A DNA stretch of 64,000 nucleotides from an uncultured Armatimonadota bacterium (GTDB lineage Bacteria > Armatimonadota > Fimbriimonadia > Fimbriimonadales > Fimbriimonadaceae). The DNA lies in assembly GCA_903833215.1 (NCBI GenBank), contig CAILEM010000058.1:1-64000 (forward strand), written 5' to 3'. The notes under the pieces are model-generated. The model saw nothing but the letters and a program-made list of their open reading frames with translations. It ran no database searches and was not told the DNA's origin. Positions 43,607-51,902 of the stretch are shown piece by piece. The stretch's first letter is position 1. Every line of letters starts with the position of its first letter. Position numbers and translations under genes: made by a program.

Positions 43607-44770
43607 CTAGTAGAGGAACATTGGCATGCCCAACATGTCGGCGACCTTGGGTCGATATTCTTCAGCATCGTAAAGCCGGCTAACGTCGACTCGACGGACA
43701 CCACCGAGGATGTCCTTGATGGGCACAACGGCGTAACGACCATCATGGAGAGCAGTCATGTATCCTGACTTTCCAGAGAGGATCATTTGCGTCGCGAGCT
43801 TCGCATAGCTCATTGCGACCATGCGGTCAAGCGCATCGGGCTCGCCGCTGCGCATGAGGTATGCAACCTGCTGATAGATGATGTTCTGGCCGGTTCGGCT
43901 CTTAACGGCATCACCCGTAAGGGAACCGATTCCACCGAGTTTCTTGTGGCCGTATGCATCTGCAGTGCCTGTCTCGATGATATCACCACCGATCATTTGA
44001 GCTCCTTCGGAGATCGTCATGATCGCATAGTGGCTTGGATTATCTTTCTTGTCCTTCACGAGCATTTCGGAGAGTCGATCGATATCGAACGGTACTTCGG
44101 AAATGATTGCTCGATCGACACCGGCCAGATAAGCCGCGATTAGCGAAGTTTCACCCGAATTTCGACCGAATAGCTCAACGATGCAGAGTCTCTCGTGGGA
44201 GCCTGCAGCCGTTCTCAGACTCGTAATGAAGTTCACGCTTCGAGATACGGCGGTCGAAAAGCCGATGCAGTAGTCCGTGCCGAAGACGTCGTTATCCATC
44301 GTCTTCGGAATCGCAACGACAGGAAATCCTTCCTTGTCTAGGCGATGTGTGTAGCTGAGAGTGTCATCACCACCGATTGTAATCAGTGCATCGAGTCCGA
44401 TTGCTTCCAAGTTCTTCAGCACGTGAGGTGTGAAATCAAGGATTGCAGCGGTTGGGTCGATGGAACCAGCTCGATCGGCAAGGAACTCGGGGACCTTATC
44501 AGCCTTAACCTTGCTCGGGTTTGTTCGAGAAGTGTGTAGAAAAGTTCCGCCGAATCGATCGATGGTTCTTGTGTTGATGCGATCGAGGGGAAGTGTCCAC
44601 TCGGCAGCCGCTCCAGGGTCGTTTCGATTGTAGTTGAGAAGTCCTCCCCATCCACGTCGAATGCCAACCATTTCATGACCCGCCTCGGTCACATGATGCA
44701 CAGCGGCTTTAATGCATGCGTTCAGGCCGGGGACATCGCCGCCCCCTGTGAGAATTCCAATTCGTTTCAC
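43607..44770 (-). CDS. pfp: Pyrophosphate-type 6-phosphofructokinase
   Basis: The protein of about 387 residues is a group A phosphofructokinase: [14 protein letters not shown] near the N-terminus, IGGDDTLSY, and PKTMDND. The two residues that decide the phosphoryl donor are Asp136 (GGDD instead of GGDG) and Lys156 (PKT instead of PGT), both typical of PPi-dependent enzymes. It should therefore interconvert fructose 6-phosphate and the 1,6-bisphosphate reversibly using PPi. The frame extends upstream, but I chose the GTG at 44770 with GGAG 8 nt before it, since the extra residues ([13 protein letters not shown]...) are atypical. Confidence 0.88.
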   Translation of the reverse strand: MKRIGILTGGGDVPGLNACIKAAVHHVTEAGHEMVGIRRGWGGLLNYNRNDPGAAAEWTLPLDRINTRTIDRFGGTFLHTSRTNPSKVKADKVPEFLADRAGSIDPTAAILDFTPHVLKNLEAIGLDALITIGGDDTLSYTHRLDKEGFPVVAIPKTMDNDVFGTDYCIGFSTAVSRSVNFITSLRTAAGSHERLCIVELFGRNSGETSLIAAYLAGVDRAIISEVPFDIDRLSEMLVKDKKDNPSHYAIMTISEGAQMIGGDIIETGTADAYGHKKLGGIGSLTGDAVKSRTGQNIIYQQVAYLMRSGEPDALDRMVAMSYAKLATQMILSGKSGYMTALHDGRYAVVPIKDILGGVRRVDVSRLYDAEEYRPKVADMLGMPMFLY

Positions 44771-44930
44771 TGCGTAATCTCCATCTTTCTCCATTCTTTG
44801 GAGAGCTATAAAATCTGCGGCCAGACACACATGCGCGAATCGGAACTACGCTGTTCTGTCCAATATGTGAGACGAGTGCCGCTGCCTTTCTAAGTGATTC
44901 TATCCCGCAAAAGGCATCTAACAGCCTAGT

Positions 44931-44943
44931 TTGGTCAGACCAA
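44931..44943. promoter_or_regulatory. Candidate GntR/FadR-family operator
   Basis: TTGGTCAGACCAA is a perfect 13-bp dyad with the TTGGT-N3-ACCAA form known for PdhR/LldR-type and FadR-type GntR regulators. It lies in the 247-bp divergent gap between pfp (160 nt away) and the acetyltransferase gene (75 nt away). A GntR regulator is not in the window, so this is by motif similarity only. Confidence 0.45.
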
Positions 44944-44975
44944 TTGAATGAATTATCCAGAATAGAGTCGAATTG

Positions 44976-44999
44976 TCAGAGAATGCGCACATTCTCTGA
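44976..44999. promoter_or_regulatory. Second dyad before the acetyltransferase gene
   Basis: TCAGAGAATG and CATTCTCTGA are exact inverted copies around CGCA, 18 nt before the ATG at 45018. It is either an operator overlapping the promoter or an RNA hairpin in the leader. No clear T-run follows. Confidence 0.45.
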
Positions 45000-45017
45000 T
45001 TCCGCCATACTAGAGAG

Positions 45018-46091
45018 ATGCTGAGGGCGAACGTGCTGACTGGCGCGGGCCTCTTCGAGGAATTGAAGGGTCCTTGGCAAGATCTAGTGAACCATTCCCC
45101 GAATGTCACTCCATTTCAGACCTGGGAGTGGCAGCAAACGTGGTGGCAAAACTATGGGGGTGTTCGGGAACCTCAAGCATTTGCCGTATATGAGGGAGAT
45201 GACCTCGTTGGACTGATGCCGCTGATGCGGACACGGGGGCCATGGCGGACGTTGCGCGCCATGGGGATGGGCCCTTCCGACTATCTCCATCCACTAGCTA
45301 GAGACGGCTATGAAGAGGTCGTGACAGATCGCCTTGTTGAGTCCATCACAGGCGCTAAAGGTGTAGATCTGATTGACCTGCACCAAATTCGAGAGAGTCG
45401 GAGCCTGGCATCAAAGCTGGATGGAATCGTCATCGAGCAGGCAACTTGCCTCGTGCTCGATTTGCCCGGGTCGTACGATGCCTATTTAGCTACGATCGGA
45501 AAGAGCTTGCGGTATGACGTTCGAAAACTCGACAAGACTCTCTTTAGCACCGGACGGGCATCGATTGAGTTGGTAAACGCCGATGGGATTGACCGGGGCA
45601 TGGACATTTTGTTTGAGCAGCACAAACTTCGCTGGCGCAAACGTGGACTTCCAGGAGCATTCCTTGGGAAAGGCATTCGCTTCCACAAACAGTGGGCAAA
45701 TCAGGCAGTGCGCAACGGTTGGCTCAGGTTGAGCGTTTTAAGGCTGGATGGAGAACCGATTGGTGCAATCTACGCGATGACGGTTGCCAAAACGACTTAT
45801 TACTATCAGGCGGGCTTTGATCCTGCCAAGGGATCGGTTTCGCCGGGTACTTTACTGGTAGCGCATACGATTCGTCAATCTATTGAAGAGGGTGATCAAC
45901 ATTTCGACTTCATGCGTGGCGACGAACCGTATAAGCGACGGTGGAAACCGAACCACGTATATCGCAATCTGAGGATTATCTCCTCCGCGAGTGGCATACT
46001 TGGAAGTGTTGGTTCCTCTTGGAACCGAGTTGGAAGTCAAGTTGAGAGCCGAGTTCGCGCACGTTTGGAAGGTCGGGGTTTGATCGGATGA
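45018..46091 (+). CDS. FemAB/BioF2-like acetyltransferase (CelD type)
   Basis: The 357-residue protein has the two GNAT-like folds of Acetyltransf_6: FQTWEWQQTWWQNYGG, then DDLVGLMPLMR, and in the second half GEPIGAIYAMTVAKTTYYYQAGFDPAKG-type strands, HTIRQSIEEGDQHFDFMRGD and KRRWKPNH. Family members are found in capsule, cellulose or exopolysaccharide gene sets, where they acylate or add amino acids to a polymer or lipid intermediate. The acceptor here is unknown. The glycosyltransferase 22 nt downstream is probably in the same operon. Confidence 0.82.
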   Translation: MLRANVLTGAGLFEELKGPWQDLVNHSPNVTPFQTWEWQQTWWQNYGGVREPQAFAVYEGDDLVGLMPLMRTRGPWRTLRAMGMGPSDYLHPLARDGYEEVVTDRLVESITGAKGVDLIDLHQIRESRSLASKLDGIVIEQATCLVLDLPGSYDAYLATIGKSLRYDVRKLDKTLFSTGRASIELVNADGIDRGMDILFEQHKLRWRKRGLPGAFLGKGIRFHKQWANQAVRNGWLRLSVLRLDGEPIGAIYAMTVAKTTYYYQAGFDPAKGSVSPGTLLVAHTIRQSIEEGDQHFDFMRGDEPYKRRWKPNHVYRNLRIISSASGILGSVGSSWNRVGSQVESRVRARLEGRGLIG

Positions 46092-46113
46092 GGTCCACAA
46101 AGCATCTGAGCTG

Positions 46114-46818
46114 ATGGGAGAATTACCACGAAAAGAGGTAGCGGTCATCATTCCTGCGTACAACGAGGAGCAGAGAATCCTGACGGTACTCAATGCCGCC
46201 AAGGCGTCCAAGTTGGCGACCGAAATCATCGTCGTGGACGATGGCAGCCAAGATCGTACGTCAGAAGTCGCTCGAACGGTTGAAGGCGTGCGAGTGATTC
46301 GCTTGAAAGCGAATTTGGGCAAAGGCGGCGCCATGGTCAAGGGCGTGCAGTCGACGAGAGCAAGGCTGCTGGCATTCATTGATGCTGACCTATCGGGCTT
46401 GCAGGGGTCCCACATTGACGACATCATTCGCCCACTGCTACAAGACCAATGCGATATGTGCGTCGGAATTTTCCGGGGCGGAAAAGTCTGGAGTGACATG
46501 GCCCAGCGCGTTGCTCCCTATCTCAGCGGTCAGCGCGCCATTAAGCGAGATCTTTTCGAAGCAGTTCCAATCATGTCGGAGTTGCGAATGGGTGTTGAGT
46601 GGGCGCTGGAAAATGCCGCTGACCGCCGTAAGTCTCGAGTCGTACGGGTCCTCATTCGGGGCGTGAGCAACTGTGCGAAAGAAGAAAAATTGGGTGTTCT
46701 CAAGGGTCTGAAAGCACGTGGTCTTATGTACAAAGAGATCACCGAGGCGATGGTTAAGACTCGACGCCGACGTCCACCGCTAGGTGGGCCTCGTCCCAAA
46801 CATAAGCGGCGACGATAG
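46114..46818 (+). CDS. Glycosyltransferase family 2
   Basis: The 234-residue GT-A fold starts VAVIIPAYNEEQRI, with the sugar-nucleotide site IIVVDDGSQDRT and the DxD-type metal site LAFIDADLSG. It is short and has no membrane helices, so it acts at the cytoplasmic face. Its last 20 residues are strongly basic and may contact lipid or partners. The acetyltransferase just upstream suggests a joint role in surface polymer or lipid-linked sugar synthesis. Donor and acceptor cannot be told from sequence. Confidence 0.85.
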   Translation: MGELPRKEVAVIIPAYNEEQRILTVLNAAKASKLATEIIVVDDGSQDRTSEVARTVEGVRVIRLKANLGKGGAMVKGVQSTRARLLAFIDADLSGLQGSHIDDIIRPLLQDQCDMCVGIFRGGKVWSDMAQRVAPYLSGQRAIKRDLFEAVPIMSELRMGVEWALENAADRRKSRVVRVLIRGVSNCAKEEKLGVLKGLKARGLMYKEITEAMVKTRRRRPPLGGPRPKHKRRR

Positions 46819-46843
46819 ACCCATCGGATTGCCCGGGATGGGT
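46819..46843 (+). terminator. Weak hairpin after the glycosyltransferase gene
   Basis: ACCCATC (46819-46825) and GATGGGT (46837-46843) pair around an 11-nt loop right after the stop, followed by AAACTTTT. It may end the operon before pckA, but the T-run is poor. Confidence 0.35.
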
Positions 46844-46893
46844 AAACTTTTCGCCTCCTGACCAGTTCCATACTGATCGGGTGGGAAGCGCCA

Positions 46894-48435
46894 ATGATGC
46901 CGTCTACCGAACCTTGCCCTAGCCCGTTCATGTCCCTTGATCTCGCCAGTGAACTTGTGTTCAATCCCGAGGTAGATCAACTCGCCGCAGACTGTTTGAC
47001 TCACGATGCGTGTGAGCAAATTCCTTCTGGCGCGATCGTCGCCTACTCCGGAAAGTACACCGGCAGAACCCCAAAGGACAAATATATCGTCCGGGAGCCC
47101 TCCACTGACTCGAGAATATGGTGGGGTAATAACAATGCCCTTACGCCGGAAGCGTTTGCGGACATTCGGTCCAAGCTGATCGATTCTGCCAGCGGCAAGA
47201 AGCTCTACGTAATTGACTGCATTGCCGGAGCGGACCCATCTCACCAAATTTGTGTGCGATTCATCTTGGAGAGGCCGTATCACGCGCTCTTCATCAGGCA
47301 GCTTTTGATCCGACCGACGGACGCCCAGTTACGCAATTTCAAACCGGATTGGACGGTGCTCGATCTCGGTAAGCATGCCATGGACCCGGCCGACGATGGC
47401 GTTGCCGGAGATGCCCTCATCGCCCTTAATTTTGCCGATCGCGAGGTCCTGATTGCAGGAACGGAGTATGCGGGCGAGATCAAGAAGTCGATCTTCACGA
47501 TCATGAATTACCTCTTGCCGGTCAAAGGGGTCCTCAGCATGCACTGCTCCGCCAATATCGGTGCCGAAGGCGATACTGCGCTGTTCTTTGGCCTTAGCGG
47601 GACTGGAAAGACGACTTTGTCGGCAGATCCTGATCGGCGATTGATCGGCGACGATGAGCACGGATGGACCGATTCTGGGGTGTTCAATATTGAAGGCGGA
47701 TGCTACGCCAAGTGTATCAACCTGAGCGAAGATCGCGAACCAGAAATCTGGAATGCCATCCGCACTGGTTCCATTTTGGAGAACGTCGTCCTAAAAGCAG
47801 ATGGGACACCGGATTTTGATGACCGGAGCATTACGGAGAACACACGTGCGGCCTATCCGTTGGACTTTATTCCAAACGCTGCGATCCCGAGTGTTGGAGG
47901 GCACCCTAAGAACATCGTCTTCTTGACATGCGATGCTCTAGGTGTCTTGCCCCCAATCTCGCGGCTCACCTCGCAGCAGGCCATGCTCCATTACTTGAAT
48001 GGCTATACGGCGAAGGTGGCGGGGACCGAAAAGGGAGTTACCGAGCCTACACTCACATTTTCTGCTTGTTTCGGACAGCCGTTCTTGCCGTTGCCGCCCC
48101 CTGACTATGCGAACGTCCTTCGGCTCAAGATTGAACAGCACGATGTCAAAGTTTGGCTCGTCAACACCGGTTGGACGGGCGGTCCGTACGGTGTCGGCAG
48201 CCGCATGAAGCTTGGACATACTCGCGCGATGCTGAAGGCTGCGTTTGAGGGGAGTCTTGACGAGGTCGATATGGTCACCGAGCCGGTTTTCGGGCTCCAC
48301 GTGCCCACGTCGTGCCCCGACGTTCCATCGGAGCTTCTGTTACCTCGAAGTACTTGGGCGGATCCGGAGCAATACGACATTAGAGCGGCCGAGCTGAAAG
48401 CCAAATTCGACGCGAATTCCGCTAAATTCGTTTGA
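46894..48435 (+). CDS. pckA: Phosphoenolpyruvate carboxykinase (ATP)
   Basis: The 513-residue enzyme has the ATP-type kinase signature: oxaloacetate-binding YSGKYTGRTPKDK, the loop AFAD, P-loop GLSGTGKTTLS followed by ADPDRRLIGDDEHGW with the metal-binding Asp residues, and EGGCYAKCINL. It converts oxaloacetate and ATP to phosphoenolpyruvate, the entry step of gluconeogenesis. ATG codons at 46894 and 46897, with GGTGGGAAG upstream, are the likely start. Together with the reversible PPi phosphofructokinase 2 kb upstream it fits flexible carbon flux. Confidence 0.96.
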   Translation: MMPSTEPCPSPFMSLDLASELVFNPEVDQLAADCLTHDACEQIPSGAIVAYSGKYTGRTPKDKYIVREPSTDSRIWWGNNNALTPEAFADIRSKLIDSASGKKLYVIDCIAGADPSHQICVRFILERPYHALFIRQLLIRPTDAQLRNFKPDWTVLDLGKHAMDPADDGVAGDALIALNFADREVLIAGTEYAGEIKKSIFTIMNYLLPVKGVLSMHCSANIGAEGDTALFFGLSGTGKTTLSADPDRRLIGDDEHGWTDSGVFNIEGGCYAKCINLSEDREPEIWNAIRTGSILENVVLKADGTPDFDDRSITENTRAAYPLDFIPNAAIPSVGGHPKNIVFLTCDALGVLPPISRLTSQQAMLHYLNGYTAKVAGTEKGVTEPTLTFSACFGQPFLPLPPPDYANVLRLKIEQHDVKVWLVNTGWTGGPYGVGSRMKLGHTRAMLKAAFEGSLDEVDMVTEPVFGLHVPTSCPDVPSELLLPRSTWADPEQYDIRAAELKAKFDANSAKFV

Positions 48436-48462
48436 CGCGCCGATCCAATCCGTCCGCAGCCT

Positions 48463-48673
48463 CCGTAGTCGTCGGTGATCGTACCGACGTCCGAAACGAT
48501 GGATCACACCTTGCATACGTGAGAGGCGGAAACGATATCCGGTTCAATCCCTAATGCTGCTGCGACGCCACGGAGACGTCGACTACGGGGCTGGTCGGTG
48601 GTTTGGATTTTCGATAACTTTTCGTTGGCTGCTGCGTCGGTACGATCACCGCCGACTACGGGGCTGGTGGGTG
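48463..48673. repeat. Inverted and direct repeats in the gap after pckA
   Basis: A 27-nt arm (48463-48489, starting CCGTAGTCGTCGG) recurs inverted at 48635-48661 with one mismatch, enclosing about 145 nt. A direct repeat, CGACTACGGGGCTGGT then C/G then GGTG, occurs at 48580-48600 and 48653-48673. The 343-bp region (48436-48778) has no convincing gene. Possible sources are a decayed small mobile element or a family of intergenic repeats. I saw no transposase or target duplication. Confidence 0.6.
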
Positions 48674-48778
48674 ATTGGGGTTGGGTTCCTCAACCTGTGG
48701 GCGGTGCGATTGCTGAAATCAGCGGTCAACGCAATTTTAAGGGTTGTGGGGAACGGACTTCGTTCATACTGTTTCACC

Positions 48779-49297
48779 ATGGGCTATTACGTCTTGGGAG
48801 ACCAGGGGCAGAAATACGGACCTGCCGATATCGCGACGCTAAATGTTTGGGTTAGCGAGGGCAGAGTTTTGCCTGGAACCATGCTTGAGGAAGAGGTTTC
48901 CGGTGGAAAAATAGCTGCCGCCTCGGTTGCTGGACTGCAATTCCAGCCTGCTGCTCCACCTCAAGGCACTGTCTATCAGGCACCCGCTGCTAGCAACTAT
49001 CCAAGGTACGATCAAGCTCCCCAGTATCAGCCGAACCAATACAGTCCCACTTCAGACACGGCCGGAAAGTCAGATTTTACGCTTGCGCTGGTCCTCGCGA
49101 TTGTCTCCCCAATCCTGTCGTTCTTACTCCCCATCGGCGGTCTCATCAGCGCTGGCTATGGTATTCGAGCCGCGTTCCGAGCGAAGGATAATGGGCACCC
49201 AATGGCGATCTTGGTGATCGTTCTGAACATCCTCGCCATATGCGTCTGGTTGATTACTCGCGTGACCGGAATCGGAAGAGGCATGTTTCTGCGGTAA
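48779..49297 (+). CDS. GYF_2 domain membrane protein, copy 1
   Basis: The 172-residue protein starts with a bacterial GYF_2 domain (YYVLGDQGQKYGPADIATLN, WVSEGRVLPGTML), which is thought to bind proline-rich peptides. A Pro/Gln/Tyr-rich linker follows, then a DUF4190-like part with two transmembrane helices (TLALVLAIVSPILSFLLPIGG, AILVIVLNILAICVWLI). The frame continues upstream, but the sequence there falls in the repeat region and lacks family features, so I start at the ATG at 48779. A paralogue follows 54 nt later. Confidence 0.78.
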   Translation: MGYYVLGDQGQKYGPADIATLNVWVSEGRVLPGTMLEEEVSGGKIAAASVAGLQFQPAAPPQGTVYQAPAASNYPRYDQAPQYQPNQYSPTSDTAGKSDFTLALVLAIVSPILSFLLPIGGLISAGYGIRAAFRAKDNGHPMAILVIVLNILAICVWLITRVTGIGRGMFLR

Positions 49298-49351
49298 TTT
49301 TCGCGTAACTGAAGTTAGCCTAAAAGTGGCTGAATGCGCTAACCTTGTGTT

Positions 49352-49924
49352 GTGCGCTACTTTGTAATTGGTGACGACGGTCAAAAGTACGGACCGGCAG
49401 ATGTTCTAACTCTCCAGGCGTGGGTTGGCGAAGGCAGGCTCCTACCCAATCAGCAGGTCGAGGAAGAGGGCTCAGGCATTCGAATGGCGGCTGCGGCTGT
49501 CAATGGGCTGAATTTTCCTGACCTCGCGCCTCCCGAACCCAGAATGGCCACTCCTGGTCCAGCCTATCGCGGTCCGGCCGGAGGCGCCCCGCTGCCTCCT
49601 GAAGGCAGTCCGTATGAGCAACCCCCAGCTGCTCGTTATAGCGGAGATAATGGAGCCAATGACGTGACCCTCGCTTGGGTGTTCGCCATTTTGGGACTCC
49701 TACTCTGCTGCGTATTTGATTTTCCCGGCTATTACTTCGCAAATCGTGCGATGTCCAAGGGGAACCCCGGTGGAAACGCGCCCCGGATCTTCTGCATCGT
49801 AGTGATGTGCTTGCAGGTGGTCGGCATTCTGGGATATATCCTCTTAGTCGTTATGGCCGTCAAACAGGGTGTCGTGCCCGGAAAGGGATTTGAGATCCGT
49901 AACTATAGGCTGACTCAATCGTAA
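49352..49924 (+). CDS. GYF_2 domain membrane protein, copy 2
   Basis: This 190-residue paralogue has the same layout: GYF_2 domain (YFVIGDDGQKYGPADVLTLQ, WVGEGRLLPNQQV), a Pro/Gly/Tyr-rich linker, then two transmembrane helices (LAWVFAILGLLLCCVFDFPG and VVMCLQVVGILGYILLVV). It begins with GTG. The proline-rich linker is a possible ligand for a GYF domain of its neighbour, so they may interact with each other. Function is not known. Confidence 0.78.
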   Translation: MRYFVIGDDGQKYGPADVLTLQAWVGEGRLLPNQQVEEEGSGIRMAAAAVNGLNFPDLAPPEPRMATPGPAYRGPAGGAPLPPEGSPYEQPPAARYSGDNGANDVTLAWVFAILGLLLCCVFDFPGYYFANRAMSKGNPGGNAPRIFCIVVMCLQVVGILGYILLVVMAVKQGVVPGKGFEIRNYRLTQS

Positions 49925-49993
49925 TTTTTACGCTCCTCGCAGTTGAGCACCTGCGGGGACGCTTTGACGCCTGCCGAAACCGTAGATAATTCG

Positions 49994-51055
49994 ATGAGCC
50001 TGTTCAGCCCTCTCACCATTCGCGAAGTACAGCTACGAAACCGGATTGCGGTGTCTCCGATGTGCCAGTACTCAAGTGAGGATGGCTTCGCTACCGATTG
50101 GCACCTCGTGAACATGGGCAGTCGTGCTGTTGGCGGGGCAGGGCTGGTGATGCTTGAGGCTTCGGCGGTGGTGCCAGAGGGAAGGATTTCTCCCCAAGAC
50201 CTGGGAATTTGGAAGGACGAACATATTGCTGAGCTGTCGCGAATCGCTCGGTTCATCAAAGAAAATGGCGCTTCTCCTGCCATCCAGTTGGGTCATGCCG
50301 GACGGAAGGCGTCGATGCGACGCCCATGGGAACCCTCAGGTGCGGTGCCTGAATCGGAAGGCGGTTGGTCGAGAGTGGTTGCGCCCAGCCCCATCGCATT
50401 TGGCCCCGGCTATCTTGTTCCAGAAGAGTTAAGCCAAGCAGAGATCGAAGGTGTCATCGAGGCATTTGCCGCAGCTGCGAAACGCTCTTTGGATGCTGGG
50501 TATGAGATCATCGAACTTCATGCAGCTCACGGCTACCTCGTCCACCAATTCCTCTCACCCATCAGCAACCATCGAACCGATGAATACGGCGGATCCTACG
50601 AGAACCGAACTCGACTCGTCCACCAAGTCGTCGCGCGCCTGCGAGAGGTTTGGCCAGACAACCTGCCTCTCTTCGTTCGTCTTTCCTGTACCGACTACGT
50701 AGACGGGGGCTGGGACCTGGATCAGACCGTACAGCTTTCCAAAGAACTGCATGCGGCTGGTGTCGATGTCGTCGACTGCTCCAGCGGGGGAAATGTTTCT
50801 CATGCGAAATATCCGATTGGCCCAAGTTATCAGGTGCCGTTTGCCGAAGCCGTACGCCAGGCCGGCGTCCCTTCCGTCGCGGTCGGCTTGATCACCGAAC
50901 CGCAGCAGGCAAATGAGATTATTACGAGTGGGAAGGCCGACCTTGTCATGCTTGCGCGTGAGTTGCTAAGAGACCCGTACTGGCCCCTCCATGCCGCCAA
51001 GGTCTTGGGTGTCGACATCGAATGGCCGATCCAGTACGCAAGAGCCAAGAACTAG
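49994..51055 (+). CDS. namA: NADPH dehydrogenase, old yellow enzyme family (YqjM type)
   Basis: The 353-residue flavoenzyme begins MSLFSPLTIREVQLRNRIAV with SPMCQYS, where the Cys is the residue that tunes FMN in YqjM-type enzymes. It contains PAIQLGHAGRKAS, the catalytic region HAAHGYLVHQFLSP and the phosphate-binding ARELLRDPYW. It reduces activated C=C bonds of enones and related electrophiles with NADPH. I chose the ATG at 49994, since an in-frame ATG at 49943 adds a tail with no family match. Its TAG overlaps the TAG of the PP2C gene on the opposite strand. Confidence 0.92.
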   Translation: MSLFSPLTIREVQLRNRIAVSPMCQYSSEDGFATDWHLVNMGSRAVGGAGLVMLEASAVVPEGRISPQDLGIWKDEHIAELSRIARFIKENGASPAIQLGHAGRKASMRRPWEPSGAVPESEGGWSRVVAPSPIAFGPGYLVPEELSQAEIEGVIEAFAAAAKRSLDAGYEIIELHAAHGYLVHQFLSPISNHRTDEYGGSYENRTRLVHQVVARLREVWPDNLPLFVRLSCTDYVDGGWDLDQTVQLSKELHAAGVDVVDCSSGGNVSHAKYPIGPSYQVPFAEAVRQAGVPSVAVGLITEPQQANEIITSGKADLVMLARELLRDPYWPLHAAKVLGVDIEWPIQYARAKN

Positions 51056-51873
51056 ACGGGATTGACGGCATCAACACGGACGATCATCACCGTCGTGTTG
51101 TCGCTGCCACCACCTAAGAGCGCTTGGCCAACGAGGGTCCATGCTGCTTCGGAGGGGGCTTTGGCTCGGAGGACTTCGCCTATTGCGTCGTCCGGTACGT
51201 GGTTAACGAGGCCATCGCTGCAGAGCATGAAGACATCTCCTGCTTTAAGATCGAAGAGTTCGACATCGGGCCTCACGTCTCCCTCCGTACCAATCGCACG
51301 GGTCAATACGTGCTTGTAAGGATGGGTTTCCGCTTCTTCGGGCCGGATCATACCGGCGCGGATAGCTTCATCGACCCAAGTGTGATCATGAGTGAGCATG
51401 AGTAGCTCGCCATTCCGCAGGCGGTAAATGCGGCTGTCTCCGATTTGGACCACGAACGCTTGGTCTTGAATCAGCACGAGGCCACTAAGGGTGGTTCCCA
51501 TGCCTTTGCGGCTCGGAACAGCTCGACCGACATCGAGTACAAACCGATTTGCGGCTTGTACGCCAGAGATCATCGCTACGGCAGGATCGGTGGATGGGTG
51601 ATGTAGGTAAACGTCGATAAACGTCTTGCAGGCCAACTCACTTGCGATTTGCCCAGCAGCATGACCGCCCATTCCGTCGCAGACTAGGAAGACTTGGCCC
51701 CGACTGGCGAGCGTCGCTTCGTCTTCCGACTGAAAGAACTCGTATTTGTCTTCGTTGTTCTCGCGCACGCGACCGAGGTCTGTTTTGGCTGCTACGGTAA
51801 CTTTGGGCACAAACCGAAGCTCGACGCTTGGTACTAGTTGTTCGGTCGTGTATTCCGCCGTGATTTCATCCAT
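51052..51873 (-). CDS. PP2C-type Ser/Thr protein phosphatase (Stp-like)
   Basis: The 273-residue protein shows the PP2C motifs: DLGRVRENNEDKYEF, VCDGMGGHAAGQIASELA, FVVQIGDSRIYRLRNGEL, LCSDGLVNHV and GGSDNTTVM, with the Asp residues for the two metal ions. It removes phosphate from Ser/Thr of protein targets of eukaryote-like kinases. An N-terminal extension of about 25 residues precedes the domain. The FHA protein gene is 29 nt upstream on the same strand, so both are probably co-transcribed. No kinase is present nearby. Confidence 0.94.
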   Translation of the reverse strand: MDEITAEYTTEQLVPSVELRFVPKVTVAAKTDLGRVRENNEDKYEFFQSEDEATLASRGQVFLVCDGMGGHAAGQIASELACKTFIDVYLHHPSTDPAVAMISGVQAANRFVLDVGRAVPSRKGMGTTLSGLVLIQDQAFVVQIGDSRIYRLRNGELLMLTHDHTWVDEAIRAGMIRPEEAETHPYKHVLTRAIGTEGDVRPDVELFDLKAGDVFMLCSDGLVNHVPDDAIGEVLRAKAPSEAAWTLVGQALLGGGSDNTTVMIVRVDAVNPV

Positions 51874-51902
51874 GGTGTGCTGGGCTCGGTTTTTGTTGGC
51901 GC

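Noticed and set aside
48535-48560. GGTTCAATCC resembling a tRNA T-loop
   Set aside because: The five bases on each side do not pair and no acceptor or anticodon stem can be built.
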